The notes under the pieces are model-generated. The model ran no database searches, had not been told where the DNA came from, and saw only the letters and a program-made list of their open reading frames with translations. Positions 45,009 through 53,231 of a DNA stretch of 64,000 nucleotides are shown one piece after another; position 1 is the first letter of the stretch, and every line of letters begins with the position of its first letter. Made by a program: the position numbers and the translations under genes. This DNA is from Maribellus maritimus (GTDB taxonomy: Bacteria; Bacteroidota; Bacteroidia; Bacteroidales; Prolixibacteraceae). The stretch lies in the NCBI RefSeq assembly GCF_022267315.1, contig NZ_JAIKLE010000034.1:1-64000 (forward strand), written 5' to 3'.

Positions 45009-46412
45009 TCATAGTCCCTCTCCCGGATGCATTGCCTTGGCCTCGTTCCAGCTTAAAATGGCATTGATGATGGTAGCTGCCACATTGCTGCCCCCGCGCC
45101 GACCATTTACAAACACTGCAGGAATATGGGGACACCCGTATTTTAGCTGCCACTTGCTTTCCTGAACATTCACAAAACCCACAGGAGCCGCAATTACTCC
45201 GGCTGGATTTGCCTTTCCATTACGCACCAGTTTAACCAATTCAATTAATGCTGTTGGAGCATTTCCAAAAGCAAAAACGGCATCGGGGTGCTCTTCTACC
45301 GCCAAACGAATTCCGGCCTGAGTTCGCGTTATTCCTTTTTCTTCTGCCAATGTTTTAACACGCTCGTCATCCAAATAACATTTAATTTTCAAACCTAATT
45401 TCTCAGCAACAGCACTGCGAATTCCACGGGTAACCATTGATACATCAGTGACAATTACCGGTGGTTTTCCTGAATGAAATTTTTCGTACAGCGCAGAAAC
45501 CACATTGTTTTTTAATTCGATAAAATCATTTAATTGAAAATCGGCTGTGGTGTGAATACAGTGCAAAGCAACCCAAATATGTTCCAACGACTTCCCTGCA
45601 AAATTAACTTCCTGCAAAATGGTGCGAAAACTCTCATTCATAATTTGCCGCCCCACTTTATCGTTAGATTTATTTTCGGTTTGCCGCGACAAATAACCAC
45701 GTGGCGTTATCATTTGGTCGCCAAATTTCCGTGTTTGACTGTTCCCAATGATAATCACCGTAAACATGTCGGCCATGGAAGCATCCAAATCTTTTAGGTA
45801 AATTACTTCTGTGCTTTCCTCTTCCCGTCCAACCTGACGAGCAATCCCAACAGGCGTTTCCGGGGAACGGACTTTCAGAAACAATTCCTTTAGCCGCATT
45901 AGTTGCCAAAAACGGCCACGACTTACCGGATTATAAATGGCAGTGATAAAATCGGCTTCGGCAGCAGCTTTAATCCGCTTTTCAATTTTTTCCCAGGGGG
46001 TAAGTAAATCCGACATGGAAATGGAACAAAAATCATGTCCCAGTGGCGCTCCTAATTTTGCAGCTGCGGCAAACATCGCACTTATTCCGGGAACTACTTC
46101 AATCTCAACCGCCGAATTATTTTTCTGCTTTAATTCCCAAAGCAAGGGAGCCATTCCATACACACCGGCATCACCACTGCTTATTACAGCTACCGTCTTT
46201 CCTTTTTCAGCTTCAGAAAAAGCGGCTTCGGCACGTTCCTGTTCTTTTTTCATGCCCGTGCTAATTTGCTCTTTTCCCTCGGTCAGATGCTCAACATAGC
46301 TCATATAATATTTGTAGCCTACCAAAACATCCGAGTTTTTGATGGCTTGTGTGGCCTCCGGTGTCAAATATTTTTCATCGCCGGGGCCTATTCCGATACA
46401 GTAAATTTTCAT
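45009..46412 (-). CDS. cobJ-cbiC: CobJ-CbiC fusion (cobalamin synthesis)
   Basis: Start set at MKIYCIGIGPGDE (46412); an upstream ATG at 46454 would only add residues read from the dispersed repeat. Residues 1-240 are CobJ/CbiH, the precorrin-3B C17-methyltransferase that contracts the ring (VISSGDAGVYGMA, VVPGISAMFAAAAKLG, YNPVSRGR). Residues about 255-467 are CbiC/CobH, precorrin-8X methylmutase (DVSMVTRGIRSAV, FAFGNAPTALIEL, PVGFVNVQESK, VFVNGRRGGSNVAATI). The steps are not adjacent in the pathway, unlike the other fusions here. CobJ lacks the extra C-terminal domain of some anaerobic CbiH proteins. The start codon abuts the repeat by one base. Confidence 0.93.
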   Translation of the reverse strand: MKIYCIGIGPGDEKYLTPEATQAIKNSDVLVGYKYYMSYVEHLTEGKEQISTGMKKEQERAEAAFSEAEKGKTVAVISSGDAGVYGMAPLLWELKQKNNSAVEIEVVPGISAMFAAAAKLGAPLGHDFCSISMSDLLTPWEKIEKRIKAAAEADFITAIYNPVSRGRFWQLMRLKELFLKVRSPETPVGIARQVGREEESTEVIYLKDLDASMADMFTVIIIGNSQTRKFGDQMITPRGYLSRQTENKSNDKVGRQIMNESFRTILQEVNFAGKSLEHIWVALHCIHTTADFQLNDFIELKNNVVSALYEKFHSGKPPVIVTDVSMVTRGIRSAVAEKLGLKIKCYLDDERVKTLAEEKGITRTQAGIRLAVEEHPDAVFAFGNAPTALIELVKLVRNGKANPAGVIAAPVGFVNVQESKWQLKYGCPHIPAVFVNGRRGGSNVAATIINAILSWNEAKAMHPGEGL

Positions 46413-46450
46413 TTTTCTCGCTGATTTATACTGATTTTTTCGCAGATGAC
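46413..46450 (-). repeat. Cobalamin-operon repeat, copy 4
   Basis: Half-length copy (TTTCTCGCTGATT, ACTGATTTTTTCGCAGATG) between cobI and cobJ-cbiC. The box TTTCTCGC (46414-46421) is only one base before the cobJ start codon, the closest of all copies. Confidence 0.75.
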
Positions 46451-46475
46451 GCAAATAAAATCATAATTACCAAAT

Positions 46476-47174
46476 TCATTCATTTTCAGGATAAACAATA
46501 AGCAATGAGAAATAAGGAATCCGTCGGAATTCCAACTCATCGGCATTGCTGGTAAAAAACTCATTTCCGGTTCCCACGCGCTCGGCATATAAAAATGAAC
46601 GGCCACAATTTTTCAGAAATGAATGCCATCCATCCAACACACTCATTTTCATAATAACGAAGGTTGACTGCCGTTTCAGAGCTTCTGAAATTGCATCAAA
46701 ACTTTCGGGTTTGGCCATCACTTCCAGCCCGGTTGTTTTTTCTACCAGCGGTTGTTCTCCCAAAGCAGAAGCGGCAATAAAAGCCGGAATCCCGGGAATT
46801 AACCGGCAGGGGATTTTTGCCTCTTTTGCCAGTTTAAAAACATAACCAAAGGTGCTGTAAAAAAATAAATCGCCTTCGCTTACCAACACCACATTTTTCC
46901 CGTTTTCGTATTCGTCTTTTATTCGAAGAAAAGCTTCGTTGTAAAATTTCTGGGTCTCCTTTCCTTTCATAGGAAACAGAAGTGGCTCGCAAGGCTTATT
47001 AATTTCCAGGCCGTCTAAAATGTTTGCTGAAAACGAACGATGTTGCCCGTTTTCCAATGAAGAGACAGGATAAAAAATGATGTCGGCGGCCTGCAATGCC
47101 CGAAAGCCTTTTAAGGTTATCAGCTCCGGTTCTCCGGGACCTAATCCAACTCCTGTAAATGTTCCTTTATTCAT
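46476..47174 (-). CDS. cobI: CobI/CbiL, precorrin-2 C20-methyltransferase
   Basis: A 232-residue enzyme that methylates (cobalt-)precorrin-2 at C20. Start placed at MNKGTFTGVGLGPGE (47174); the longer frame from 47300 would overlap cobB and read through the repeat. It shows the SAM-binding GVGLGPGEPELITLKG, FPMKGK, VLVSEGDLFFYSTFGYVFK and LIPGIPAFIAASALG, all usual for CobI/CbiL. It lies between cobB and cobJ-cbiC. A dispersed repeat lies 12 bases upstream. Confidence 0.94.
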   Translation of the reverse strand: MNKGTFTGVGLGPGEPELITLKGFRALQAADIIFYPVSSLENGQHRSFSANILDGLEINKPCEPLLFPMKGKETQKFYNEAFLRIKDEYENGKNVVLVSEGDLFFYSTFGYVFKLAKEAKIPCRLIPGIPAFIAASALGEQPLVEKTTGLEVMAKPESFDAISEALKRQSTFVIMKMSVLDGWHSFLKNCGRSFLYAERVGTGNEFFTSNADELEFRRIPYFSLLIVYPENE

Positions 47175-47184
47175 ATTTTCTTTC

Positions 47185-47232
47185 TTTTTCTCGCAGATTA
47201 ACGTGGATTTTTTCGCAGATTTTCGCTGAATT
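47185..47232 (-). repeat. Cobalamin-operon repeat, copy 5
   Basis: Copy (TTTCTCGCAGATT, ACGTGGATTTTTTCGCAGAT, TTTCGCTGA) between cobB and cobI. The box (47187-47194) is 12 bases before the cobI start. The copy overlaps the 3' end of cobB and codes for its last residues. Confidence 0.78.
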
Positions 47233-48538
47233 TTCCAGAGAGAAATTCTTCTAACTTTCCTTCTTCGCCCAAGTATAGATGCATATACGATGCCCAGCAA
47301 TTTTTATAACGAAGCACTGGCATTTCAACCGGAATTCCACGTGCATTTTTTACTTCAATATTCGTTGTTTCGGGTTCATGTTGAATTAAATTTGAATAAT
47401 GAAATTCGTGCCCTTTTAATTCAAATTCCTTGTGTTTGATTTGCCGATAACCCAAATGCAATTTTTTATTTTCAAAACTGGTGCAGATATTGAAAACGCC
47501 ACACATTGAACTGCTTTCACCATTTTCGTCAATAATCTCCTTTCCGAGATACATCATTCCACCGCATTCAGCAATCACCATCTTCTCGTTCTCAATAAAT
47601 GTTTTTATCGATTCTTGCAAGGTTTTATTCTCAGCCAGTTGCCGTGCAAAAAGCTCAGGATAACCGCCGGGAAGCCAGAGCAAATCGGCAGCAGGCACCT
47701 CTTTATCATGAATCGGACTAAAACGAACAACCGTTCCCACACGCTGCATTGCATCTAAATTGGCGGCGTAGGAAAAGTTAAAAGCTTCGTCGTATGCCAA
47801 TGCAATTTTGAGCTTTTTTTCAGACTTTGGCGGCTTTGTATATTTTGTTTTTTCAGGTCTTTTTGTCAACTCCAGTAAAAAGTCAATATCAATATTTTGC
47901 TCAATCAATTCTGCCGCAATATCAAATATTTCCTGTTTGTTTTCTCCCGGAAGGTGCAATCCGAGGTGACGCGATTTTACCGCCAAACGTCCGTCGTCAG
48001 GAAGATAGCCCAGCGGTTCAACACCGGCATCTTTAGCTGCTTCTTTTAAAAAACGGTAATGCGACTCGCCACTGACTTTGTTAAAAATAACTCCGGCAAT
48101 GGTTATTGCTTTATTGAAGTTTTTAAACCCAAACAGAAGCGGGGCCGCTGAATATGCCATGCTCGCTGCATCAACTACCAGAATTACCGGAATATTTAAT
48201 AATCTGGCAATTTCAGCTGAACTTCCTTTGTCTTTTTGAGCGCCATCAAACAAGCCCATAACACCTTCAACAACTGCCACTCCGGATTGTGGTAAATTCC
48301 TTTCAAAAACGGTACGAACATGCTCATCCGACGCCATCCACGAATCTAAATTATACGAAGTACGACCTGCGATTTTTGTATGGTACATCGGGTCGATATA
48401 ATCGGGGCCGCATTTAAAGGGTTGCACGGTTATTCCCCGATTTACTAGGGCTTTCATCAATGCCAGGGAAACCATGGTTTTGCCTGAATTACTTTTGGGC
48501 GCAGCAATTAAAAATGCTGATGTTTTATTGTTTCCCAT
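47198..48538 (-). CDS. cobB: CobB/CbiA, cobyrinate a,c-diamide synthase
   Basis: A 446-residue ATP-dependent glutamine amidotransferase that amidates the a and c carboxylates of cobyrinate. The N-terminal part has the P-loop PKSNSGKTMVSLALMKAL, PFKCGPDYIDPMYH and NLDSWMAS; the glutaminase part has the nucleophile cysteine in IAECGGMMYLG and a C-terminal histidine-containing block NCWASYMHLYLG. It overlaps pduO by 14 bases. The last dozen residues (about KFSENLRKNPR) are encoded by the dispersed repeat, which appears to have replaced or extended the native C-terminus. Confidence 0.94.
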   Translation of the reverse strand: MGNNKTSAFLIAAPKSNSGKTMVSLALMKALVNRGITVQPFKCGPDYIDPMYHTKIAGRTSYNLDSWMASDEHVRTVFERNLPQSGVAVVEGVMGLFDGAQKDKGSSAEIARLLNIPVILVVDAASMAYSAAPLLFGFKNFNKAITIAGVIFNKVSGESHYRFLKEAAKDAGVEPLGYLPDDGRLAVKSRHLGLHLPGENKQEIFDIAAELIEQNIDIDFLLELTKRPEKTKYTKPPKSEKKLKIALAYDEAFNFSYAANLDAMQRVGTVVRFSPIHDKEVPAADLLWLPGGYPELFARQLAENKTLQESIKTFIENEKMVIAECGGMMYLGKEIIDENGESSSMCGVFNICTSFENKKLHLGYRQIKHKEFELKGHEFHYSNLIQHEPETTNIEVKNARGIPVEMPVLRYKNCWASYMHLYLGEEGKLEEFLSGKFSENLRKNPR

Positions 48539-49106
48539 CTTTTGATTTTTGGGAAGGTAAGAGCATAAATTTCTCCACTTTCACCTTGCTTTGTTTTAAT
48601 TCAACAATGGCCAGCAAATAGAATAAATCGCTCATCCGGTTAAAATATTGCAGGATATAATCAGCAACCGGCTCTGTCTGATTTAACTCCACCAATTCCC
48701 GTTCGGCGGTGCGTATTCCGGTGCGCGCAAAATGGCACAACGAGGCCACTTTATTTCCGCCTGGCAGAACAAACGCCAGCTTTTCATCTTTTAGAAAATC
48801 GTTTAACTCTTCAATCCATGTTTCACAAGCAACCAAGCCTTTTTCGGCATGTGGTTTTTTATTTGGTTTTGAAGAATTTGCCGGTGTTGCAATGTGCGAC
48901 ATCATCAGCATAATATCGCGCTGAATGCTCAATAAACGACTTTCCCATTTATGGTTGTCGGACAATTCGGACAGCAACATTCCAATCCGAACATTCACTT
49001 CATCAATCAATCCGTTGCAACGAATACGAATGTGGTTTTTGTTTACCCTGCTTCCCCCGAAAAGGGAAGTTTGCCCGGTGTCTCCTGTTTTTGTTGTTAT
49101 TGCCAT
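48525..49106 (-). CDS. pduO: PduO-type cob(I)alamin adenosyltransferase
   Basis: A 193-residue PduO-type ATP:corrinoid adenosyltransferase. It opens with TKTGDTGQTSLFGGSRVNK, the ATP-binding signature, then IDEVNVRIGMLLSE, and the corrin/ATP part FARTGIRTAERELVEL. Usual PduO enzymes read RRAER here, so the IRTAER variant is a mild deviation. The C-terminus NRMSDLFYLLA is standard. It attaches the 5'-deoxyadenosyl group to the corrin before side-chain amidation ends. The gene overlaps cobB by 14 bases, and a dispersed repeat lies upstream of the cobU-facing gap. Confidence 0.93.
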   Translation of the reverse strand: MAITTKTGDTGQTSLFGGSRVNKNHIRIRCNGLIDEVNVRIGMLLSELSDNHKWESRLLSIQRDIMLMMSHIATPANSSKPNKKPHAEKGLVACETWIEELNDFLKDEKLAFVLPGGNKVASLCHFARTGIRTAERELVELNQTEPVADYILQYFNRMSDLFYLLAIVELKQSKVKVEKFMLLPSQKSKDGKQ

Positions 49107-49121
49107 AATTATTTGCTTTTG

Positions 49122-49167
49122 TTTCTCGCAGATTTACGCGGATTTTTTTCGCTAATTTTCGCAGATG
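49122..49167 (-). repeat. Cobalamin-operon repeat, copy 6
   Basis: Copy (TTTCTCGCAGATTTACGCGG, TTCGCTAATTTTCGCAGATG) between cobU and pduO. The box (49122-49129) is 15 bases before the pduO start codon. Confidence 0.78.
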
Positions 49168-49173
49168 GTTTTG

Positions 49174-49692
49174 TTATTTTATTTTTAGTGGAAGCCCTGA
49201 AACCATTAAAGTTACCTCGTTGGCAACGCTTGCTATGAACTGATTTACCCAGCCCTGTAAATCGGCAAATTTCCGAGCCAACGCATTTTCAGCATGCCCG
49301 CCCATTCCTATTTCGTTGGAGATGATAAACAAAGTGCAGTTTTTCTCAAACAACTCATTTAGCTCCTTTTTTGCCAATTCCAGTATTTCATCAATATGTA
49401 AATTCTGATTATCAAAATAAAGATTGGTCAGCCACAAGGTTATACAGTCGAGTACCACTACTTTTCCTTCTACTTCTGCCTGAGAAATTTTTACCGGAAT
49501 TTCCAACGTTGTCCAGTTATTGCCCCGATCATTTTGGTGGCGCTGCACACGTTCTTTAAAATCATCGTCCCAGATACGTGCAGTGGCCAGGTAAACCGGA
49601 GTGTCACTTTTTGAAAACGCCAGTTCCTGCGCAAAACGGCTTTTCCCTGAGCGTTGTCCTCCTGTAATAAAGTGGATGGTTGTGTTTTTCAT
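49174..49692 (-). CDS. cobU: CobU/CobP, adenosylcobinamide kinase/guanylyltransferase
   Basis: A 172-residue bifunctional enzyme that phosphorylates adenosylcobinamide and then adds GMP. The P-loop is ITGGQRSGKSRFAQE (residues 8-22), followed by YLATARIWDDDFKERVQRH with the guanylylated-histidine region, VVLDCITLWLTNL and IISNEIGMGGHAENALARKF. Length and order are typical. It stands between the CobC phosphatase and pduO, with a repeat copy in the gap on each side. Confidence 0.95.
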   Translation of the reverse strand: MKNTTIHFITGGQRSGKSRFAQELAFSKSDTPVYLATARIWDDDFKERVQRHQNDRGNNWTTLEIPVKISQAEVEGKVVVLDCITLWLTNLYFDNQNLHIDEILELAKKELNELFEKNCTLFIISNEIGMGGHAENALARKFADLQGWVNQFIASVANEVTLMVSGLPLKIK

Positions 49693-49703
49693 TTATCCTT
49701 ATT

Positions 49704-49779
49704 TTTTTCTCGCTGATTGGCGCGGATTTATTCGCTGATGAGCGCTGAATATTTTCTGTGTAAATCTGCGAGAAACGAT
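49704..49779 (-). repeat. Cobalamin-operon repeat, copy 7 (full length)
   Basis: The clearest full-length copy. It begins TTTCTCGCTGATTGGCGCGG (49706) and ends AAATCTGCGAGAAA (49763-49776), so its ends are inverted repeats of about 13 bases with one mismatch; the total is 71 bases. The box is 13 bases before the cobU start codon; the other end is 7 bases from the stop of cobC. Confidence 0.82.
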
Positions 49780-49782
49780 TCC

Positions 49783-50370
49783 TCATAAAAACTTTATTTT
49801 ATAATAACTTTTGTTGCTCCATTTTACTTGAATGACATCCCCGTAATCAACTTCAATGGCAAATATTTTTCGTGGCGATGCGTCCAGTAAATGAGCCAGC
49901 AAAGCCCGCAATAATCCAGCATGAGAAACCACCAGAATTTCCCTGGTTGCAGTTCGAGTGACCTGCTCCCAAAATTCAACAATCCGCTTTTGTACATCAA
50001 AAAAATTCTCGCCACCATGTATTTTGCAATTGATAAAATCATCGCCCCATTCTTTTTGCTGTTCCTGCGGAATCTCGCTCCAGGGTTTCATTTCCCACGA
50101 TGCAAAATCAATTTCCCGGAGTAATTCATTTGTATCTACATTTTTTGCTCCAACCAATCTTTCAGCAAGCAAGCGGCAGCGTGATAAAGGACTCGAATAG
50201 CACGCATCCAAATCAACTTCGTTTAATTTTGACCTCACTTTTTCTGTCGCTTCCATCAATGAACTTTCACCTGGAAAAACATCCGAATTTCCATAACATA
50301 CTCCATCCGGAGCTTCTGTTTTAGGGTGCCGGATCAGATAAATATTTTTATAAGAGCTGTTTGTTGTCAT
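49783..50370 (-). CDS. cobC: CobC, alpha-ribazole phosphatase
   Basis: A 195-residue histidine phosphatase. The catalytic histidine is in IYLIRHPKTEAPDGVCYG (RHPKT instead of the common RHGET, which is normal for this branch), and the second is in VVSHAGLLRALLAH. SSPLSRCRLLAERL completes the active site. In this operon it should remove phosphate from alpha-ribazole-5'-phosphate or from the adenosylcobalamin phosphate product of CobS. The gene ends at the boundary with cobS upstream (shared base at 50370). Confidence 0.9.
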   Translation of the reverse strand: MTTNSSYKNIYLIRHPKTEAPDGVCYGNSDVFPGESSLMEATEKVRSKLNEVDLDACYSSPLSRCRLLAERLVGAKNVDTNELLREIDFASWEMKPWSEIPQEQQKEWGDDFINCKIHGGENFFDVQKRIVEFWEQVTRTATREILVVSHAGLLRALLAHLLDASPRKIFAIEVDYGDVIQVKWSNKSYYKIKFL

Positions 50371-51140
50371 CAGAGTAAAAATCCTTTAAAACTTAAGAAA
50401 CAGAAAAAAAGAAAAATCAGTACTTCGTTGATTTGCTGTGCCACGCCCAAACAATCGCCAGTGTAGCCGCCAATGTGTTTTTCAAAATATTTTCCTGCAA
50501 GTAAAGTTGCTATAACTGTCACCGGAACAATGGCAAACACGATCCACGGGAAAAGCAACAATGGTAAAAGTGTAATTAGTAGGGCGAGTAAAATACGTGC
50601 CCATGAAAGCGGACTACTGGAATCACGCGATTTGGAAGCGCCTGTTTGCCGCGCATTTTCCCAAAATTTCGGTAACAATAAAACCGGCCACCTGCTAAGT
50701 GACTGAGCCGCAATAAACAGTGTCGGAATTTTGCTTTCTGTTACGCCATTTAACGCCGCTATTTTTATGGCAAACAAAAAAATCAACCCAATAGCTGCAT
50801 AAGCTCCCACCCGCGAATCTTTCATGATATTCAGAATCTGTTCCTTGCTGTAGCCACCGCCAAAAGCATCGCACACATCACCCCAGCCGTCTTCGTGCAA
50901 CGCGCCAGTGGTTAAAACCATTGCTCCAAGTGCCAGAACAACACAAACCAACTGCGGAAAAACAAAAGCTGACAAATAGTAACTCAAGGCGCCAACACCG
51001 CCAACAAAAATTCCAATCAACGGGAACCACGTTAAAATGAACTGCTGATTTTCCTTTTTATAATCTACATGAAACGGCAGACGCACCCGCGTAAAAAACA
51101 GAAAAGCTGACAAAATAATATTTAGTTCGCGTTTAACCAT
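50370..51140 (-). CDS. cobS: CobS, adenosylcobinamide-GDP ribazoletransferase
   Basis: A 256-residue integral membrane enzyme that joins GDP-cobinamide to alpha-ribazole, the last assembly step. It has the acidic motif ALHEDGWGDVCDAFGGGYS (about 80-100) and about six membrane segments. It lies directly after cobT and before cobC with almost no spacing, as expected for the nucleotide-loop assembly genes. Confidence 0.94.
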   Translation of the reverse strand: MVKRELNIILSAFLFFTRVRLPFHVDYKKENQQFILTWFPLIGIFVGGVGALSYYLSAFVFPQLVCVVLALGAMVLTTGALHEDGWGDVCDAFGGGYSKEQILNIMKDSRVGAYAAIGLIFLFAIKIAALNGVTESKIPTLFIAAQSLSRWPVLLLPKFWENARQTGASKSRDSSSPLSWARILLALLITLLPLLLFPWIVFAIVPVTVIATLLAGKYFEKHIGGYTGDCLGVAQQINEVLIFLFFCFLSFKGFLL

Positions 51141-51141
51141 T

Positions 51142-52194
51142 TTACTGTACTACGTTATACACTTTTGCTTCTGTAAATGAAGTCATTTTATTAAGCATAG
51201 CCACGCTCGCCTCAACAATTGGGTAAGCCAAAACCGAGCCGGTTCCTTCTCCCAGCCGGAGTTGCAAATCGAGCACCGGTTTTCCCCCAACAGAATCGAG
51301 CATTTTAATGTGTCCCGGTTCGTGCGAACAATGTGAAAAGATGGCATAATCTTTTACTGTAGGATTAATTGCATAAGCAGCTAAAAATCCGGAAGTCGTA
51401 ATAAAACCATCCACTAAAATCAACATTCTCCGGCGGGCTGCTTCCAGCATTCCTCCTGCAATAGTTGCAATTTCCAGTCCGCCAAAACGCGCCAAATTTT
51501 CTTCCGGGGTATCGGCAACTCCCATTTTTTCGATGGCTTGTTTTAATACCTGTGCTTTGTGACTAACTCCGTCCGGTTCCAATCCACAACCCGGGCCGGT
51601 GCAAGTCTCAACCGGAATTCCTGCGTAAACCGAAAGCAGTGCTGTTGCCGGAGAAGAATTACCAATTCCCATTTCTCCAAAGCCAATAACATTGGTTCCT
51701 TTTTCTGCAAAATCAGCTACAACGTCACGGCCATTTTGCAGTGCCTGATTACACTCTTCCAGTGTCATGGCCGGTTCGTAAAGAAAGTTGCGGCTGGCTT
51801 TGCGTACTTTCTTTTGGATAAGTTTGGGATGCGTTTCAAAATCATAATTTACACCTGCATCCACCACATACAGATCAAAACCAAAATGGTTACATAAAAA
51901 ACCAATTCCGCCACCGCCATTCAAAAAATTCAGGCATTGCTGCCAGGTAATTTCCGTTGGCACCGGACTCACTTTTTCATCTGTAATTTCATGGTCAGAA
52001 GCAACTGTCAGCATCACCGGTTTATTAAGCGACGGTTGCGTTGTTTGTTGTACTAACCCAATTTGCATAGCCAGTTCCTCCAATTGCCCGAGCGAACCCA
52101 GCGGTTTTGTTTTTTGGTCGATGTTATACTGAAGCAGTTGTTGCAACTCTTCATTTTTGATGGGGACGATTTCTAAATTTTCTAATGCTTTCAT
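51142..52194 (-). CDS. cobT: CobT, nicotinate-nucleotide-dimethylbenzimidazole phosphoribosyltransferase
   Basis: A 350-residue enzyme that makes alpha-ribazole phosphate from nicotinate mononucleotide and the lower-ligand base. Seen are KPLGSLGQLEELAMQIG, GFGEMGIGNSSPATALLSVY, GPGCGLEPDGVSHK, and the C-terminal LRLGEGTGSVLAYPIVEAS with the catalytic glutamate. No base-synthesis gene (bluB or bza) is in the window, so the lower ligand cannot be predicted. A repeat copy lies 14 bases upstream. Confidence 0.95.
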   Translation of the reverse strand: MKALENLEIVPIKNEELQQLLQYNIDQKTKPLGSLGQLEELAMQIGLVQQTTQPSLNKPVMLTVASDHEITDEKVSPVPTEITWQQCLNFLNGGGGIGFLCNHFGFDLYVVDAGVNYDFETHPKLIQKKVRKASRNFLYEPAMTLEECNQALQNGRDVVADFAEKGTNVIGFGEMGIGNSSPATALLSVYAGIPVETCTGPGCGLEPDGVSHKAQVLKQAIEKMGVADTPEENLARFGGLEIATIAGGMLEAARRRMLILVDGFITTSGFLAAYAINPTVKDYAIFSHCSHEPGHIKMLDSVGGKPVLDLQLRLGEGTGSVLAYPIVEASVAMLNKMTSFTEAKVYNVVQ

Positions 52195-52206
52195 AATTTA
52201 TTATGT

Positions 52207-52270
52207 TCTTTCTCGCAGATTCTTGCGGATTTTTTCGCTGATGTCCGCTGAAATATTTCTCTGCGAAAAC
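52207..52270 (-). repeat. Cobalamin-operon repeat, copy 8
   Basis: Copy beginning TTTCTCGCAGATTCTTGCGG and ending CTCTGCGAAAAC lies between cbiB and cobT. The box (52209-52216) is 14 bases before the cobT start codon. Confidence 0.78.
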
Positions 52271-52292
52271 TTTTTCATATCAATAACCTTCA

Positions 52293-53231
52293 TCATAAGT
52301 TTAAAACGACAAAAATCAGCGTAAGCAAAAGCACAAAAAAAGCTTCCGTTCGCTGCACTATTTTTATCGTATTGATTAAATCGTTTTTATTAAAATCTCT
52401 TTTTGTTTCTCCAATTGCAGGCTTCGGAACCCATTCTCCAAAATAAAGATGGGCGCCGCCAAAAGTAACATTCAACGCCCCGGCCAACGCAGCTTCCGGG
52501 TATCCTGCATTGGGGCTGCTATGTGCATTTCCAAATTTGAATATAAAATGAAAAGCACGTTTACTTTGGCTGCAAGCCGCCATTAGAAACGCCGTTATTC
52601 GCGCGGGAATAAAATTGACAAAATCATCGATACGGGCAGCGACACGACCAAACAACAAATACTTTTCATTTTTGTAGCCAATCATTGAGTCGAGCGTGTT
52701 GATCATTTTATAGGTCATCATTCCCGGAACTCCGGCCAACGCAAACCAGAAAAGCGGGGCAATAACACCATCGCTGAGGTTTTCCGCCAGGGTTTCAAGG
52801 GTTGCTGCTCTTATTTCATTTTCACTGAGTTCTCTGGTATCGCGCCCTACAATTCTTCCAACTTGTTTTCTTCCGGCTTCCAGACTTTCTTCTAAAGCCC
52901 GAAAAACAGCTTTCCCTTCTTTTACCAATGTCGTTCCTGCCAATCCAAAAAACACAAACAGGGCTTCCACTACAACTCCCAAAATTGACGAAACCTGATA
53001 AGAATATTTTATCAGAAAGAAAAAGAAAATAAAAGTTGTGGCGATTAGCACTATTGCAATTACAGCGCCTTTCAAAATCCTGTAATTTCCGTGATTAAAT
53101 TTTTTCGTAAAAAATGAAATACTTCTTCCGAAAATTACAATCGGATGGGGCAACCACAGCGGGTCTCCCAGTAGTTTATCAAGCAGAAAACCTGCCCACA
53201 ATGCAATACTATGGTAAACTAGAAACTCCAT
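52293..53231 (-). CDS. cbiB: CbiB, adenosylcobinamide-phosphate synthase
   Basis: A 312-residue integral membrane protein that attaches aminopropanol phosphate to cobyric acid. It has GDPLWLPHPIVIFGRSISFF, the conserved NLSDGVIAPLFWFALAGVPG, MINTLDSMIGYKN and PARITAFLMAA, typical of CbiB/CobD. It overlaps the aminotransferase gene upstream by 13 bases, and both proteins serve the aminopropanol branch. Confidence 0.94.
   Translation of the reverse strand: MEFLVYHSIALWAGFLLDKLLGDPLWLPHPIVIFGRSISFFTKKFNHGNYRILKGAVIAIVLIATTFIFFFFLIKYSYQVSSILGVVVEALFVFFGLAGTTLVKEGKAVFRALEESLEAGRKQVGRIVGRDTRELSENEIRAATLETLAENLSDGVIAPLFWFALAGVPGMMTYKMINTLDSMIGYKNEKYLLFGRVAARIDDFVNFIPARITAFLMAACSQSKRAFHFIFKFGNAHSSPNAGYPEAALAGALNVTFGGAHLYFGEWVPKPAIGETKRDFNKNDLINTIKIVQRTEAFFVLLLTLIFVVLNL

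Noticed and set aside
46040-46047. CCAGTGGC, resembling the B12-box of cobalamin riboswitches
   Set aside because: It lies inside the cobJ coding region and is explained by the codons of GAPLGH; no surrounding riboswitch stems.
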